Source of the DNA: Candidatus Zixiibacteriota bacterium
GTDB lineage: Bacteria; Zixibacteria; MSB-5A5; GN15; PGXB01
Assembly (NCBI GenBank): GCA_900498245.1
Contig: LS998015.1
Location: 3,143,043 to 3,157,608 of the forward strand
Length of the DNA stretch: 14,566 bases
Direction: 5' to 3'
The position numbers and the translations under genes were made by a program. Each line of letters starts with the position of its first letter. Within the stretch, counting starts at the first letter, position 1. The notes under the pieces were generated by a model. The model was not told the origin of the DNA. It saw only the letters and a program-made list of their open reading frames with translations, and did no database searches. Below, in pieces: positions 5,819-14,374 of this stretch.

Positions 5819-7282
5819 TTAAAAGGCGAAAACTTTGGCGGCCTCGGCCGCCAGATTAAGAATCGGCTGAGGAAATATCCCGAAAACAATGACACCGGCA
5901 ACCCCGATAAACAGGACAATCTTGGCCGCCGCCGGGGGTTTGATTTTATAATCCGGATTCTCGGCGGAGAAATACATCATCTTGATGACATTGGCATAAT
6001 AATAAAGCGACACGACCGCGGTCAGCAGAGCCAGAATCACCAGCCAGGTATATCCGGCCTGAATACCGGAGGCGAACACCAGATATTTTCCGACAAAGCC
6101 GCCAAGCGGAGGAATTCCGGCTAAGGAAAGAAGGAAAACTGTCATGCAGGCGGCAAAGGCCGGAGATGATTTGGACAGTCCCGCATAACTGATGATACCA
6201 TCGGAGCCGGTCTTATCGTTAAAGATGGTGGCGATCGTGAAAGCCCCCATATTGGCGAAAAGATAAATGAAAAGATAATAACTGACCGCCGACACCCCGA
6301 GGGCGTTGGCTGCCACCATACCGATCATCAAGTACCCGATCTGAGCGATGGAGGAATAAGCCAGCATCCGCTTGATATTTTTCTGCCGCAGAGCGGTGAT
6401 ATTTCCGAGGATCATGGCGGCCGAGGCCAGAACGGCTATTATTATTCCCCAGTCGAGCGGTTTCATGACATGGGTGGCGAATCCGATCAGCCCATTGACA
6501 AAGATCCGGGCAAAAGCGACCACGCCCGCCGCTTTCGAACCAACGGAGAGAAAACCGGCGATAGGAGTCGGCGCGCCCTGATAAACATCGGGCGCCCACA
6601 TATGGAACGGCACCAGCGCCAGTTTGAAACCGATACCGGCAATGACCATGACCATCGCCAGAATCAGGGCCGGCCCGATCTTGCCATTGGCCAGAAATAC
6701 CAGGGAAAGATTTATTTTCATCGTGACGATGTCGGTGGTTCCGGACAGGCCGTAAAGTATGGACAAACCATAAAGAAGAATTGCCGAGGAGAAAGCGCCG
6801 ACAATCAAATATTTCATGCCGCTTTCGACGGAAAGGCGGTCATCCTTGAAATAGGCGGCCAGAACATATAACGGGATCGTGGTCAACTCGAGACCGATAT
6901 AAAGCATGAGGAGTTCGCTGGCCGACGAGAGGAACATCATTCCGACGGTCGAAAGAAGAATCAGCCCGTAATATTCACCCCGGTGGTTATGAATTTTCTC
7001 GGAGGCGATATCGAACGAAGCCCCGACCGCCATGAAGGCCGCTCCGAGGAAGATGACTTTGAAGAAGAGGGCCAACTGGTCGGACTGAAACATGGTCCCA
7101 AAAGCGAAGCCGCCATGATATAGCGCCAAAAGCACCGCCGTGGCGGCAATTCCGAACATGGCCAGATAACCGAGCGACTGGGGATTTTTTCTTTTGGTCC
7201 CCAAATCGTACACAAACAGGAAGAGGGCCCAGATAAAAAGGAAAATTTCCGGAATCAGCAGTTCAAATTTGGTGCCGGGCAT
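5819..7282 (-). CDS. nuoN: NADH-quinone oxidoreductase subunit N
   Basis: This is an antiporter-like, proton-translocating subunit of the complex I membrane arm (487 aa, usual length for NuoN). It is hydrophobic throughout, with about 14 helices expected. The key glutamate sits in MLYIGLELTTIPLYVLAAY (E132, corresponding to E. coli E133). Later come the family segments KLALVPFHMWAPDVYQGAPT and KRMLAYSSIAQIGYLMIG, which carry a lysine of the proton path and the broken helix. The Leu-Pro rich LAGIPPLGGFVGKY motif near the C-terminus is also typical. The start is ATG 7282, 10 bases after the nuoM stop, with AGGA 8 bases upstream. It is the last gene of the operon; no clear intrinsic terminator follows before the promoter of the next unit. 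Confidence 0.97.
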   Translation of the reverse strand: MPGTKFELLIPEIFLFIWALFLFVYDLGTKRKNPQSLGYLAMFGIAATAVLLALYHGGFAFGTMFQSDQLALFFKVIFLGAAFMAVGASFDIASEKIHNHRGEYYGLILLSTVGMMFLSSASELLMLYIGLELTTIPLYVLAAYFKDDRLSVESGMKYLIVGAFSSAILLYGLSILYGLSGTTDIVTMKINLSLVFLANGKIGPALILAMVMVIAGIGFKLALVPFHMWAPDVYQGAPTPIAGFLSVGSKAAGVVAFARIFVNGLIGFATHVMKPLDWGIIIAVLASAAMILGNITALRQKNIKRMLAYSSIAQIGYLMIGMVAANALGVSAVSYYLFIYLFANMGAFTIATIFNDKTGSDGIISYAGLSKSSPAFAACMTVFLLSLAGIPPLGGFVGKYLVFASGIQAGYTWLVILALLTAVVSLYYYANVIKMMYFSAENPDYKIKPPAAAKIVLFIGVAGVIVFGIFPQPILNLAAEAAKVFAF

Positions 7283-7292
7283 ATCTTATATC

Positions 7293-8774
7293 CTATCGCG
7301 CCATGAGCGTAACGAGGTTTTCCAGAGTGGCTTTCATAATATTGGAAAGCGGTCCGGGGTAGACGCCGACATAAATGGTCAGGATGGCCAGGGGTGCGAC
7401 GGTGATAATTTCGCGCAGATTAATCTCGGTCAGGGCGCCCCACTTGGCGATATTGAACTCCCCGAGGAACATTCTCTGCACCATGCGGAGCATATAAGCG
7501 GCGGTCAGAACCACGCCCAGTACCGCCAGAGCGGTAATAATTTTGAAACTTCCGAAGGAGCCGACAAAGACCATGAATTCGGACACGAATCCCGACATGC
7601 CGGGCAAACCCAATGAGGCCATCGAGAAAAGAACCATGAGTCCGGTATAGACCGGGATCTTGACCCCCAAACCGCCGAAGGCCGCAATTTCGCGGGTGTG
7701 GGCGCGGTCATACAAAACGCCCACCATAAGGAACAGGGCGCCGGTGATCAAACCGTGGCTGACCATCTGGAACATCACGCCGGTCAAAGCGGTGACGGAG
7801 GAAAAGGCCCCCAGCGCCAGCATGCAATAGCCCATATGGGAGACCGAGGAATAGGCCACCAGCTTTTTCAAGTCTTTTTGCGCCATCGAAACCAGAGCGC
7901 CATAAATGATTCCGATCAGACCCAGAAGGGCGATGGGAATGGCGAAAAATTTGAGTCCCTGCGGAAACATCGGCCACGAAACGCGGAGCATACCATAAGT
8001 TCCCATCTTCAACAGAACGCCGGCCAGAATCACGGAAACGGCGGTCGGGGCCTCGACGTGGGCATCGGGTAACCAGGTATGGAACGGCCAGACCGGGACC
8101 TTGATGGCGAAGCCGACGAAGAAGAAGGCAAAGCACAGAAGTTGCAGAGAGTGACTGAGGGTCGGCGCAGTCTTGATCAATTCCAACATATTCAATGTAT
8201 GCGGAGTGCTGGTGAAATAGAGAATCAGAATGGCCACGAGCATGAAGATGGAGCCGAACAAGGTATATAAGAAGAACTTAATCGCCGCATATTCTTTCCT
8301 CGGCCCGCCCCAGATGCCGATCAGGAAATACATTGGGACCAGCATGACTTCCCAGAAAATATAGAAGAGGAAGAAGTCGAGAGAGACGAAAACCCCCATC
8401 ATACCGGTTTCCAGAAGGAGGAAGAAGACGAAATATTCTTTAACCCGTTTTTCGATATTGAATGAGGCCAGAATCGACAGGAAGGAAAGCAAGCCGGTCA
8501 GAGCGACCATCGGGACCGAGATACCGTCGACACCGAGGAAATACTGGGCATTGATGGCGGAAATCCATTGGAAGGGTCCTTCGATATAGGCCATCTGGGC
8601 AGTTCCGGCGAAGCCAAAGTAATAGTCGTAAATCAGGTAAAACGAAAGGAGCATCGGGACGAACGAGAAAAAGGCCGAGGTCCAGCGTATGGCCTTGAAG
8701 TTATCCCGGGGCAGGAAAAGAATCACCAGGGAACCGACTATCGGTATGAAAATTATATAACTGAGCAAACCCAT
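7293..8774 (-). CDS. nuoM: NADH-quinone oxidoreductase subunit M
   Basis: This is the second antiporter-like subunit of the proton-pumping arm (493 aa, normal for NuoM). It has GVDGIS at 81-86, the functional glutamate in FYIFWEVMLVPMYFLIGIWG (E142, matching E. coli E144) and the HTWLPDAHVEAPTAVSVILA loop that follows the central lysine-bearing helix. DLKKLVAYSSVSHMGYCMLA carries the second broken helix, and a GLPGMSGFVSEF motif follows. The start is ATG 8774, 14 bases after the nuoL stop, with GGAG 4 bases before it. The neighbours L and N are the two other Mrp-like pumps, and the order L-M-N is that of most bacterial nuo operons. Confidence 0.98.
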   Translation of the reverse strand: MGLLSYIIFIPIVGSLVILFLPRDNFKAIRWTSAFFSFVPMLLSFYLIYDYYFGFAGTAQMAYIEGPFQWISAINAQYFLGVDGISVPMVALTGLLSFLSILASFNIEKRVKEYFVFFLLLETGMMGVFVSLDFFLFYIFWEVMLVPMYFLIGIWGGPRKEYAAIKFFLYTLFGSIFMLVAILILYFTSTPHTLNMLELIKTAPTLSHSLQLLCFAFFFVGFAIKVPVWPFHTWLPDAHVEAPTAVSVILAGVLLKMGTYGMLRVSWPMFPQGLKFFAIPIALLGLIGIIYGALVSMAQKDLKKLVAYSSVSHMGYCMLALGAFSSVTALTGVMFQMVSHGLITGALFLMVGVLYDRAHTREIAAFGGLGVKIPVYTGLMVLFSMASLGLPGMSGFVSEFMVFVGSFGSFKIITALAVLGVVLTAAYMLRMVQRMFLGEFNIAKWGALTEINLREIITVAPLAILTIYVGVYPGPLSNIMKATLENLVTLMAR

Positions 8775-8788
8775 ATTACTCCAATCTC

Positions 8789-10855
8789 CTATCCTTCAAC
8801 ATTGCCGTTGGCCTTAACCCGATTGGTATTGAATATTCTGGCCAGAATCCGCGACAGGGCCATAATCAGAAGGCCGGCCAGATAAAAAAGGAAACCTTGC
8901 GGGGTGACTCTATAAATGACCAGTCCGATGGCGGCCGCGATAATCACCAGGGTATAAAACTGGATCGAACCGCTCTGCAAATAGCGCAACAGCCAGGAAC
9001 CAGCCATACAAACATATCCGGCTCCATTGACGGCACCATCGACAATATATTGATCGAACCACTGCTTGAGATCGGCCCATTTGACGGTAAACCAGCCGAC
9101 AAAATTGACCAGCCCGTCCACCACATTGGCGTCGAACCACCAGAGGACATTGGTCAATCCGAGCAGAGGTTGTATTATCACAGCGTTGTAGATTTCATCG
9201 AAATAGAATTTATGGTAAGAAAGATTATAAAGCGGTTTGATTTTCTCGGCGATGGCATCGGCGGAGAGACTTTTCCGATAATACATCAGGTATGACAGCC
9301 CGATACCGGAAAGCGCCACGACGGTCGAAATGAGCATCAAAAGATAATTCGGTTCGGCGTGATGCACCTCTTCGTGATATACGTAAGAGGAGAAACCGTG
9401 GGACAGCCACGGCAGTCCGACCCACCCGGCAAAAACGGCCAGAAAAGCGAGGAACATCAAGGGGTAGGTCATGGTTTTGGGCGATTCGTGGGCATGATCG
9501 AATTTCTCCTGCACCCGGGGTTTACCGGTGAAGGTCAGGAAACAGAGGCGGAACATATAGAACGCCGTCATGAAGGCGATGGCCAGAGTGAATACCATGA
9601 AAATAGGATGACCGACGGTGGTCGCCACGATTTCGTCTTTTGACCAGAAGCCCGAAAGGGGGAATATACCGGCAATCGACAGGGAAGCGATGAAAAATGT
9701 GATCGAGGTAATTTTCATTTTTTTGTGCAGGCCGCCCATGTCCTGAATATCGTTGGTATGCACGGCATGAATCACGGAGCCGGCGCCGAGGAACAAGAGG
9801 GCCTTAAAGAAAGCGTGGGTCATCAGGTGGAACGTGCCGGCCACATAACCGGGGGAATGATGCCCGTGCGCCGAGTCGACTCCATATAATCCCAGAGCCA
9901 TAATCATATATCCGAGCTGGCTGACGGTCGAATACGCCAGGACTCTCTTGATATCATTCTGGGTGAGGGCAATCGAAGCGGCCAGAAAGGAAGTGATAAG
10001 GCCGATGACGGCCACCACCATCGCGGCCTCCGCCGAACCGACAAAAACTGTCATGGCCCGCGCCACCAGATAGACACCGGCGGCGACCATAGTAGCGGCA
10101 TGAATCAAAGCCGAAACCGGGGTCGGACCTTCCATAGCATCGGGCAACCAGACATGTAACGGGAACTGTGCCGATTTTCCGACGGCACCGCAAAAGATGA
10201 AGATTCCGGCCAGAGTTACGATGCCCGGGGCGAGGGCGCCGGAGGAAATTTTCTCAAAAACCTGCTGATAATTGAGGGTCCCGGCATAGGCGGCCAGAAT
10301 CAGGATGCCGACGATAAACCCCAGATCTCCGATACGGGTGGTGATAAAGGCCTTTTTGCCGGCATCGGCGGCCGACTTTTTCTCGAACCAGAAGCCGATC
10401 AGAAGGTAACTGGTCAGCCCGACCAGTTCCCAGAAGATGAATATCATGAAAAAGTTGTTGGCGATGACCAATCCCAGCATGGAGAAAGTGAAGAGCGACA
10501 GGTACGAGAAATAGCGGCTGTAGCGCGGGTCGCCGTGCATGTAGCCGAGAGAATAAATCTGTACGCAACTGGCGACAATGGTCACTACCAGAAGCATGAC
10601 CGAAGTCAGGGCATCGACATACATTCCGAGTTCAAGCGTCAGCGACGGCTGGGAGATGAAAGTCACGATTTTTTCCAGCGGTTCGCCGTGCCGTCCCAGC
10701 ATGGCTATGAAGACGAAGAGCGAATGGACGAAAGCCAGCAAGACCATACTGATGGCGATATATGACGACAGTTTCTCTTTCCAGCGGGTGAAGAAAATAA
10801 TCACCACGAAGGCCAGAAGAGGATAAAACGGTATTAAAAAGGCATTCTCGAGCAT
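8789..10855 (-). CDS. nuoL: NADH-quinone oxidoreductase subunit L
   Basis: This is the distal antiporter-like subunit of complex I. At 688 aa it is somewhat longer than E. coli NuoL (about 610 aa), mainly in the C-terminal half, which carries the long lateral helix and the last membrane segment. Visible landmarks are YMHGDPRYSRYFSYLSLF, FIFWELVGLTSYLLIGFW (E143), GAVGKSAQFPLHVWLPDAM (K227), EGPTPVSALIHAATMVAAGV, NDIKRVLAYSTVSQLGYM and HAFFKALLFLGAGSVIH. The proton-path Glu and Lys residues are present, so the subunit looks functional. A His-rich loop (HGHH and HEEVHHAE) is present but not unusual. The start is ATG 10855, one base after the nuoK stop, so translation is probably coupled. Confidence 0.98.
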   Translation of the reverse strand: MLENAFLIPFYPLLAFVVIIFFTRWKEKLSSYIAISMVLLAFVHSLFVFIAMLGRHGEPLEKIVTFISQPSLTLELGMYVDALTSVMLLVVTIVASCVQIYSLGYMHGDPRYSRYFSYLSLFTFSMLGLVIANNFFMIFIFWELVGLTSYLLIGFWFEKKSAADAGKKAFITTRIGDLGFIVGILILAAYAGTLNYQQVFEKISSGALAPGIVTLAGIFIFCGAVGKSAQFPLHVWLPDAMEGPTPVSALIHAATMVAAGVYLVARAMTVFVGSAEAAMVVAVIGLITSFLAASIALTQNDIKRVLAYSTVSQLGYMIMALGLYGVDSAHGHHSPGYVAGTFHLMTHAFFKALLFLGAGSVIHAVHTNDIQDMGGLHKKMKITSITFFIASLSIAGIFPLSGFWSKDEIVATTVGHPIFMVFTLAIAFMTAFYMFRLCFLTFTGKPRVQEKFDHAHESPKTMTYPLMFLAFLAVFAGWVGLPWLSHGFSSYVYHEEVHHAEPNYLLMLISTVVALSGIGLSYLMYYRKSLSADAIAEKIKPLYNLSYHKFYFDEIYNAVIIQPLLGLTNVLWWFDANVVDGLVNFVGWFTVKWADLKQWFDQYIVDGAVNGAGYVCMAGSWLLRYLQSGSIQFYTLVIIAAAIGLVIYRVTPQGFLFYLAGLLIMALSRILARIFNTNRVKANGNVEG

Positions 10856-10856
10856 A

Positions 10857-11156
10857 TTACCACTTCATTATATTAATCCGGTCAACATCGATCCCCTTCC
10901 AGTTGCGGTATAGAAGGAGCACGATCGCCAGTCCCACCACCGCTTCGGCGGCCGCGATGACGACCACGAAGGCGGCGAAAATCTGCCCGGTCAGGGTATC
11001 CGGCGTGATATACTTGTTAAAAGTCACGAAATTTATGTTGGCGGCGTTAAACATCAGTTCCAGCGACATCAGGATACCGACGGCGTTGCGCCGGGTAAGA
11101 ACCCCGAAAACGCCGATGGCAAAAAGGATCGCGGCCAGAGCCAGATACTGTAACAT
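10857..11156 (-). CDS. nuoK: NADH-quinone oxidoreductase subunit K
   Basis: This is a small three-helix subunit of the membrane arm (99 aa; E. coli NuoK is 100 aa). It carries the two buried glutamates of the proton path: E33 in GILMSLELMFNAANINF (E. coli E36) and E71 in VIAAAEAVVGLAIVLLLYR (E. coli E72). Two starts are possible: a GTG at 11162 that overlaps the nuoJ stop as GTGA, and an ATG at 11156. The AGGAG at 11164-11168 lies 7 bases before the ATG but only 1 base before the GTG, so I chose the ATG. The gene lies 2 bases after the nuoJ stop and 1 base before nuoL. Confidence 0.96.
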   Translation of the reverse strand: MLQYLALAAILFAIGVFGVLTRRNAVGILMSLELMFNAANINFVTFNKYITPDTLTGQIFAAFVVVIAAAEAVVGLAIVLLLYRNWKGIDVDRINIMKW

Positions 11157-11158
11157 GG

Positions 11159-11662
11159 TCACGCTCCTTCCTTCCGGGCCAGCACCACCGCCCCGATCAA
11201 AGCCGCCAGAAGAACAATCGAAACCACTTCGAACGGCAGGACATACTCATTCATCAGCAACTGACCGAGGGTGAGGGTGTTATTTTCGGGAAGGGGCTTA
11301 TCGACGATATGCCAGACGGTGTTGGCAAAGGAACCCAGACTCGCCAGGAGAAAGCCCGCGCCGATGAATATGCCGGCCATCACCTGCTCATTACTCTGCC
11401 GGATTTCCCGGGAGGCCAGACGGGTGGTAAGCATTATGGCGAAAATCATCAGGACGGAAACGGCGCCGACATAAATCAGCACCTGCACGGCGGCCAGAAA
11501 TTCGGCATGCAGAAGGATATAAATTCCGGCCACCCCGAACAGGGTCAGGACCAGAAAGATGGCGGAATGAAAAATATTTTTCAGGGTCACCACATAGATG
11601 GCGGAAATAATAACAATGAAAGAGAACAGGTAAAACACCAATTGCCCGGCATCAGTTTGCAT
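11159..11662 (-). CDS. nuoJ: NADH-quinone oxidoreductase subunit J
   Basis: This is a five-helix subunit (167 aa) at the joint between the quinone module and the antiporter-like subunits. The hallmark is LIYVGAVSVLMIFAIMLTTR, which holds the conserved Tyr/Gly pi-bulge of the third helix that is thought to couple quinone chemistry to pumping. The first helix is followed by LKNIFHSAIFLVLTLFGVAG, also typical. The start ATG at 11662 lies inside the end of nuoI (11-base overlap) and has GAGG 6 bases upstream within nuoI. The C-terminal helix ends in LLAALIGAVVLARKEGA, as in most NuoJ proteins. Confidence 0.96.
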   Translation of the reverse strand: MQTDAGQLVFYLFSFIVIISAIYVVTLKNIFHSAIFLVLTLFGVAGIYILLHAEFLAAVQVLIYVGAVSVLMIFAIMLTTRLASREIRQSNEQVMAGIFIGAGFLLASLGSFANTVWHIVDKPLPENNTLTLGQLLMNEYVLPFEVVSIVLLAALIGAVVLARKEGA

Positions 11663-12224
11663 CGTTCACCTCGGAATCCGGATTCTCTTTCTTTTCCGGT
11701 TCTTTTTTGTCGGCCGGGGCGGGATTCGGCGCGGCGGCCGGTTTGGGAGCGGCCGGTTTGGCTTCCGGTTTTTTCCGTTCCGGTTTCTGGTACGGCACAT
11801 CGCGCCCGATTTCCTGCAGTTTGTCGGTGTGCCAGATCAAATTCTCGGACTTGTAAGTCGAAAATTCGTACTTGGTGGCCATCTTGATGGCGGAGAAGTT
11901 GCAGGCTTCTTCGCACAGGCCGCAGAAACAGCAGAGGCCCTGATCGACCACGAAATCTTTCAGGATTCTTTTCCCCTTTTCGTCTTTGTCGTAATCGATC
12001 CGGATAGCCGCCGAGGGGCAGGCCCGCATGCAGAGCAGGCAGGTGGTGCAATTCAGTTCGCCGGTTTCTTTGTCGGACAGAAGCACCACGATGCCGCGCG
12101 AGCGTTCCGGCATCGGCCAGCGTTCGGTCGGGTACTGCACCGTGATAGCGTGACGGCCGAGATGTTTTCCGGTCGTGAAAAGCCCGATAATCAAATTTTT
12201 TATGCCGCTATATACTTTTCTCAC
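11652..12224 (-). CDS. nuoI: NADH-quinone oxidoreductase subunit I (2x[4Fe-4S])
   Basis: NuoI carries iron-sulfur clusters N6a and N6b, which pass electrons towards N2 and quinone. The first CxxCxxCxxxCP motif is C59, C62, C65 and C69, followed by P70. The second is C98, C101, C104 and C108, followed by N109 where Pro is expected. The N-terminal part (GLFTTGKHLGRHAITVQYPTE) matches the membrane-contact helix of the family. After about residue 145 comes a Pro/Ala/Lys/Glu-rich tail of some 45 residues that looks disordered and is not needed for the fold. Total length is 190 aa. The start is GTG 12224, which overlaps the nuoH stop as GTGA; no strong ribosome binding site is seen, so translation probably depends on coupling to nuoH. 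Confidence 0.97.
   Translation of the reverse strand: MRKVYSGIKNLIIGLFTTGKHLGRHAITVQYPTERWPMPERSRGIVVLLSDKETGELNCTTCLLCMRACPSAAIRIDYDKDEKGKRILKDFVVDQGLCCFCGLCEEACNFSAIKMATKYEFSTYKSENLIWHTDKLQEIGRDVPYQKPERKKPEAKPAAPKPAAAPNPAPADKKEPEKKENPDSEVNDAN
11734..11761. repeat. 13-bp direct repeat with 15-bp period in the nuoI tail
   Basis: GCGGCCGGTTTGG occurs at 11734-11746 and again at 11749-11761 on the plus strand. Further CCGGTTT copies follow to about 11790. On the coding strand they give the Lys-Pro-Ala repeats of the NuoI tail. Confidence 0.75.
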
Positions 12225-13264
12225 CAGTTAAACCACTTCGAATATTTCATCAACCCGGCGATGATAAGGTTAACAAACGATAACGGAAGCAGAAACTTCC
12301 AGGAAAATTCCATCAATTGATCCACGCGCAGGCGCGGGAAGGTCCAGCGGAACCACATCAGGACAAAAACCATGGCCATCGATTTTATCAGGAACCATAT
12401 CCACGACGGCAGGAACGGTCCCTGCCAGCCCCCGAGAAAGAGGGTTGTCGCGATGGCGGAGACGGTAAACAAATTTACGAATTCCGCGAAGAAGAACATG
12501 GCGAATTTCATCCCCGAGTATTCGACATTGAATCCGGCCACCAGTTCCTGTTCCGCTTCGGGAAGGTCAAACGGGGTACGATTGGTTTCCGCGGTCCCGG
12601 CGATGAGATATATAATGAAGGCGATGGGGCCGAAGGGGAGGCGGAAAATGTACCACTCGTAAATTTTAGCCTGGGAATTGACAATATCCATCATCGACAT
12701 GGAGCCGGCAAAGACGACAATCGAAAGAATAGCGACGACCATCGGGACCTCATAGCTGACCACCTGGGCCGCGGAGCGCATCCCGCCGAGCAGGGCATAT
12801 TTATTATTGGAGCCCCAGCCGGCCATGAGAAGCGAAATGATGGTGAAGGTCGTGATACCGACAATGAATAAAATCCCGATATTTAAATCGGAGACAATCA
12901 GCCCTTTGCCGAACGGGATCACCACATAGGCGGCGAAAGCGGCGGTCAGGGCGACAATCGGGGCCCAGTAGAAGACCGGGCGGTCGGCAGCGGCGGGCGT
13001 AATATCCTCCTTTTGCAGGAGTTTCAGCATATCGACAATGGTTTGTATCCAGCCGTGCCAGCCGGTCCGCATCGGCCCGAACCGCTGCTGAATATGCGCC
13101 GAAATTTTTCTTTCCCACCAGACCAGAAAGAGAGCCACGACCGCCAGGAAACCAAAAACGATAAAGGCGGCGGCGATCAGGGCAATCAGATCGACCAGAG
13201 TCTGAGGCAAACCGGAGGCGGCCAATTTCTCGTAGAGGAATTTGAAAATATTGGTAAGTTCCAT
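12221..13264 (-). CDS. nuoH: NADH-quinone oxidoreductase subunit H
   Basis: NuoH is the membrane subunit that, with NuoB and NuoD, forms the quinone chamber and the first part of the proton path. The 347 aa protein has eight or so helices and all the loops expected: ERKISAHIQQRFGPMRTG (51-68), AGWGSNNKYALLGGMRSAAQ (148-167) and ETNRTPFDLPEAEQELVAGF (226-245), which holds the conserved acidic residues of the quinone entrance. RWTFPRLRVDQLM (306-318) is near the end. The start is ATG 13264, overlapping the nuoD stop by one base (TAATG), with GGAGG 10 bases upstream. The protein looks intact and ordinary. Confidence 0.98.
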   Translation of the reverse strand: MELTNIFKFLYEKLAASGLPQTLVDLIALIAAAFIVFGFLAVVALFLVWWERKISAHIQQRFGPMRTGWHGWIQTIVDMLKLLQKEDITPAAADRPVFYWAPIVALTAAFAAYVVIPFGKGLIVSDLNIGILFIVGITTFTIISLLMAGWGSNNKYALLGGMRSAAQVVSYEVPMVVAILSIVVFAGSMSMMDIVNSQAKIYEWYIFRLPFGPIAFIIYLIAGTAETNRTPFDLPEAEQELVAGFNVEYSGMKFAMFFFAEFVNLFTVSAIATTLFLGGWQGPFLPSWIWFLIKSMAMVFVLMWFRWTFPRLRVDQLMEFSWKFLLPLSFVNLIIAGLMKYSKWFNW

Positions 13265-14373
13265 TACCTGTCAACCTCCGGCATGATGACATCCATGGAG
13301 GCCATTATCGCCACCAGATCGGGGATCTTGCCCCCTTCCACCAGTTTCGGCATCACCTGCAACTGGTTGTATGACCCGCCGCGCATTTTGACCCGGAGCG
13401 GTTTTTTGGAATCCCCGGGAGATTGCAGATAGATTCCCATCTCGCCGCGTGAGTTTTCGATCCGGGTATAAGTCTCCCCTTTGGGCGGTTTGAAATTGGC
13501 CGGGACTTTGGCTTTAATATCCCCTTCCGGCATCTGCTCCAGGGCCTGTTTGACAATGCGAAGCGATTGACGCATTTCTTCGAGACGCACCAGATACCGG
13601 TCGTAGCAATCACCGTTTTTCCCGGTGGGGATATCGAATTCAAAGCGATCATAGATCGAATAGGGATCATCGCGGCGGATATCGTACTTGACTCCCGAAG
13701 CGCGCAGCGCCGGGCCCGAGACCCCATAGGATAAGGCCAGTTCGGGGCTCATCACACCGACTCCCTGATTGCGAACCATCCAGATCGGATTTTCGTTGAG
13801 GAGCCGGACATAATCTTCAATCTTGCCGGGGAATTTGTCGATAAATTCTTTCGCTTTGGGAATGAATTGCGGGGGAATATCGCGCGACACTCCGCCGACT
13901 CTTATATAATTGAATGTCAAGCGCTGACCGCAGGTCATTTCGAACATATCGAGAATATCTTCGCGCTCCCGGAAGCCGTAAAGGAAGGGAGTGATAGCGC
14001 CGAGATCAAGCGAGGTGGTTCCGAACCAGATCAGATGGCTGGCGATACGGTTGAGTTCCAGCATGATGACACGGAGATACTCGGCCCGCTCGGGAACCTG
14101 AATTCCGGCCACTCTTTCGGTCGCCAGGCAGAAGACATATTCACATGACATCGAAGTGCAGTATTCAAAACGGTCGAGGACCGGAATGCACTGCGGATAA
14201 GTGCGGTTTTCACAAATTTTTTCGAGGGCCCGATGGAGATAGCCGATATACGGCACGGCCTTTATGATCTTCTCGCCGTCCATGGTAAGGAGAAAACGAC
14301 AAACGCCGTGGGTGGCCGGGTGGTGCGGCCCCACATTGATCATGAACTCTTCGGTGCGCAGTTCCCGGCTCAT
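13264..14373 (-). CDS. nuoD: NADH-quinone oxidoreductase subunit D (stand-alone)
   Basis: NuoD is the peripheral-arm subunit with a [NiFe]-hydrogenase-like fold that forms much of the quinone site. The 369 aa protein carries NVGPHHPATHGV (13-24), whose histidine contacts quinone, and LDRFEYC (66-72), where Y71 is the likely quinone-binding tyrosine. ERAEYLRVIMLELNRIASHL (95-114), YGVSGPALRASG (216-227) and the C-terminal DVIMPEVDR also match. The common APSF stretch near the C-terminus reads GGSY (332-335) here. The open frame extends upstream to 14448, but those 25 codons overlap nuoC and do not resemble NuoD; the ATG at 14373 lies one base after the nuoC stop with GGAG 7 bases upstream, so I chose it. 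NuoC and NuoD are separate here, unlike the fused NuoCD of E. coli. Confidence 0.97.
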   Translation of the reverse strand: MSRELRTEEFMINVGPHHPATHGVCRFLLTMDGEKIIKAVPYIGYLHRALEKICENRTYPQCIPVLDRFEYCTSMSCEYVFCLATERVAGIQVPERAEYLRVIMLELNRIASHLIWFGTTSLDLGAITPFLYGFREREDILDMFEMTCGQRLTFNYIRVGGVSRDIPPQFIPKAKEFIDKFPGKIEDYVRLLNENPIWMVRNQGVGVMSPELALSYGVSGPALRASGVKYDIRRDDPYSIYDRFEFDIPTGKNGDCYDRYLVRLEEMRQSLRIVKQALEQMPEGDIKAKVPANFKPPKGETYTRIENSRGEMGIYLQSPGDSKKPLRVKMRGGSYNQLQVMPKLVEGGKIPDLVAIMASMDVIMPEVDR

Positions 14374-14374
14374 T

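Noticed and set aside
8897-10826. Several open frames on the strand opposite nuoL (and similar ones opposite nuoM, nuoN and nuoH).
   Set aside because: They are rich in Gly, His, Asp, Gln and Arg with no recognisable domain, and they mirror strongly supported nuo genes. They are antisense shadows.
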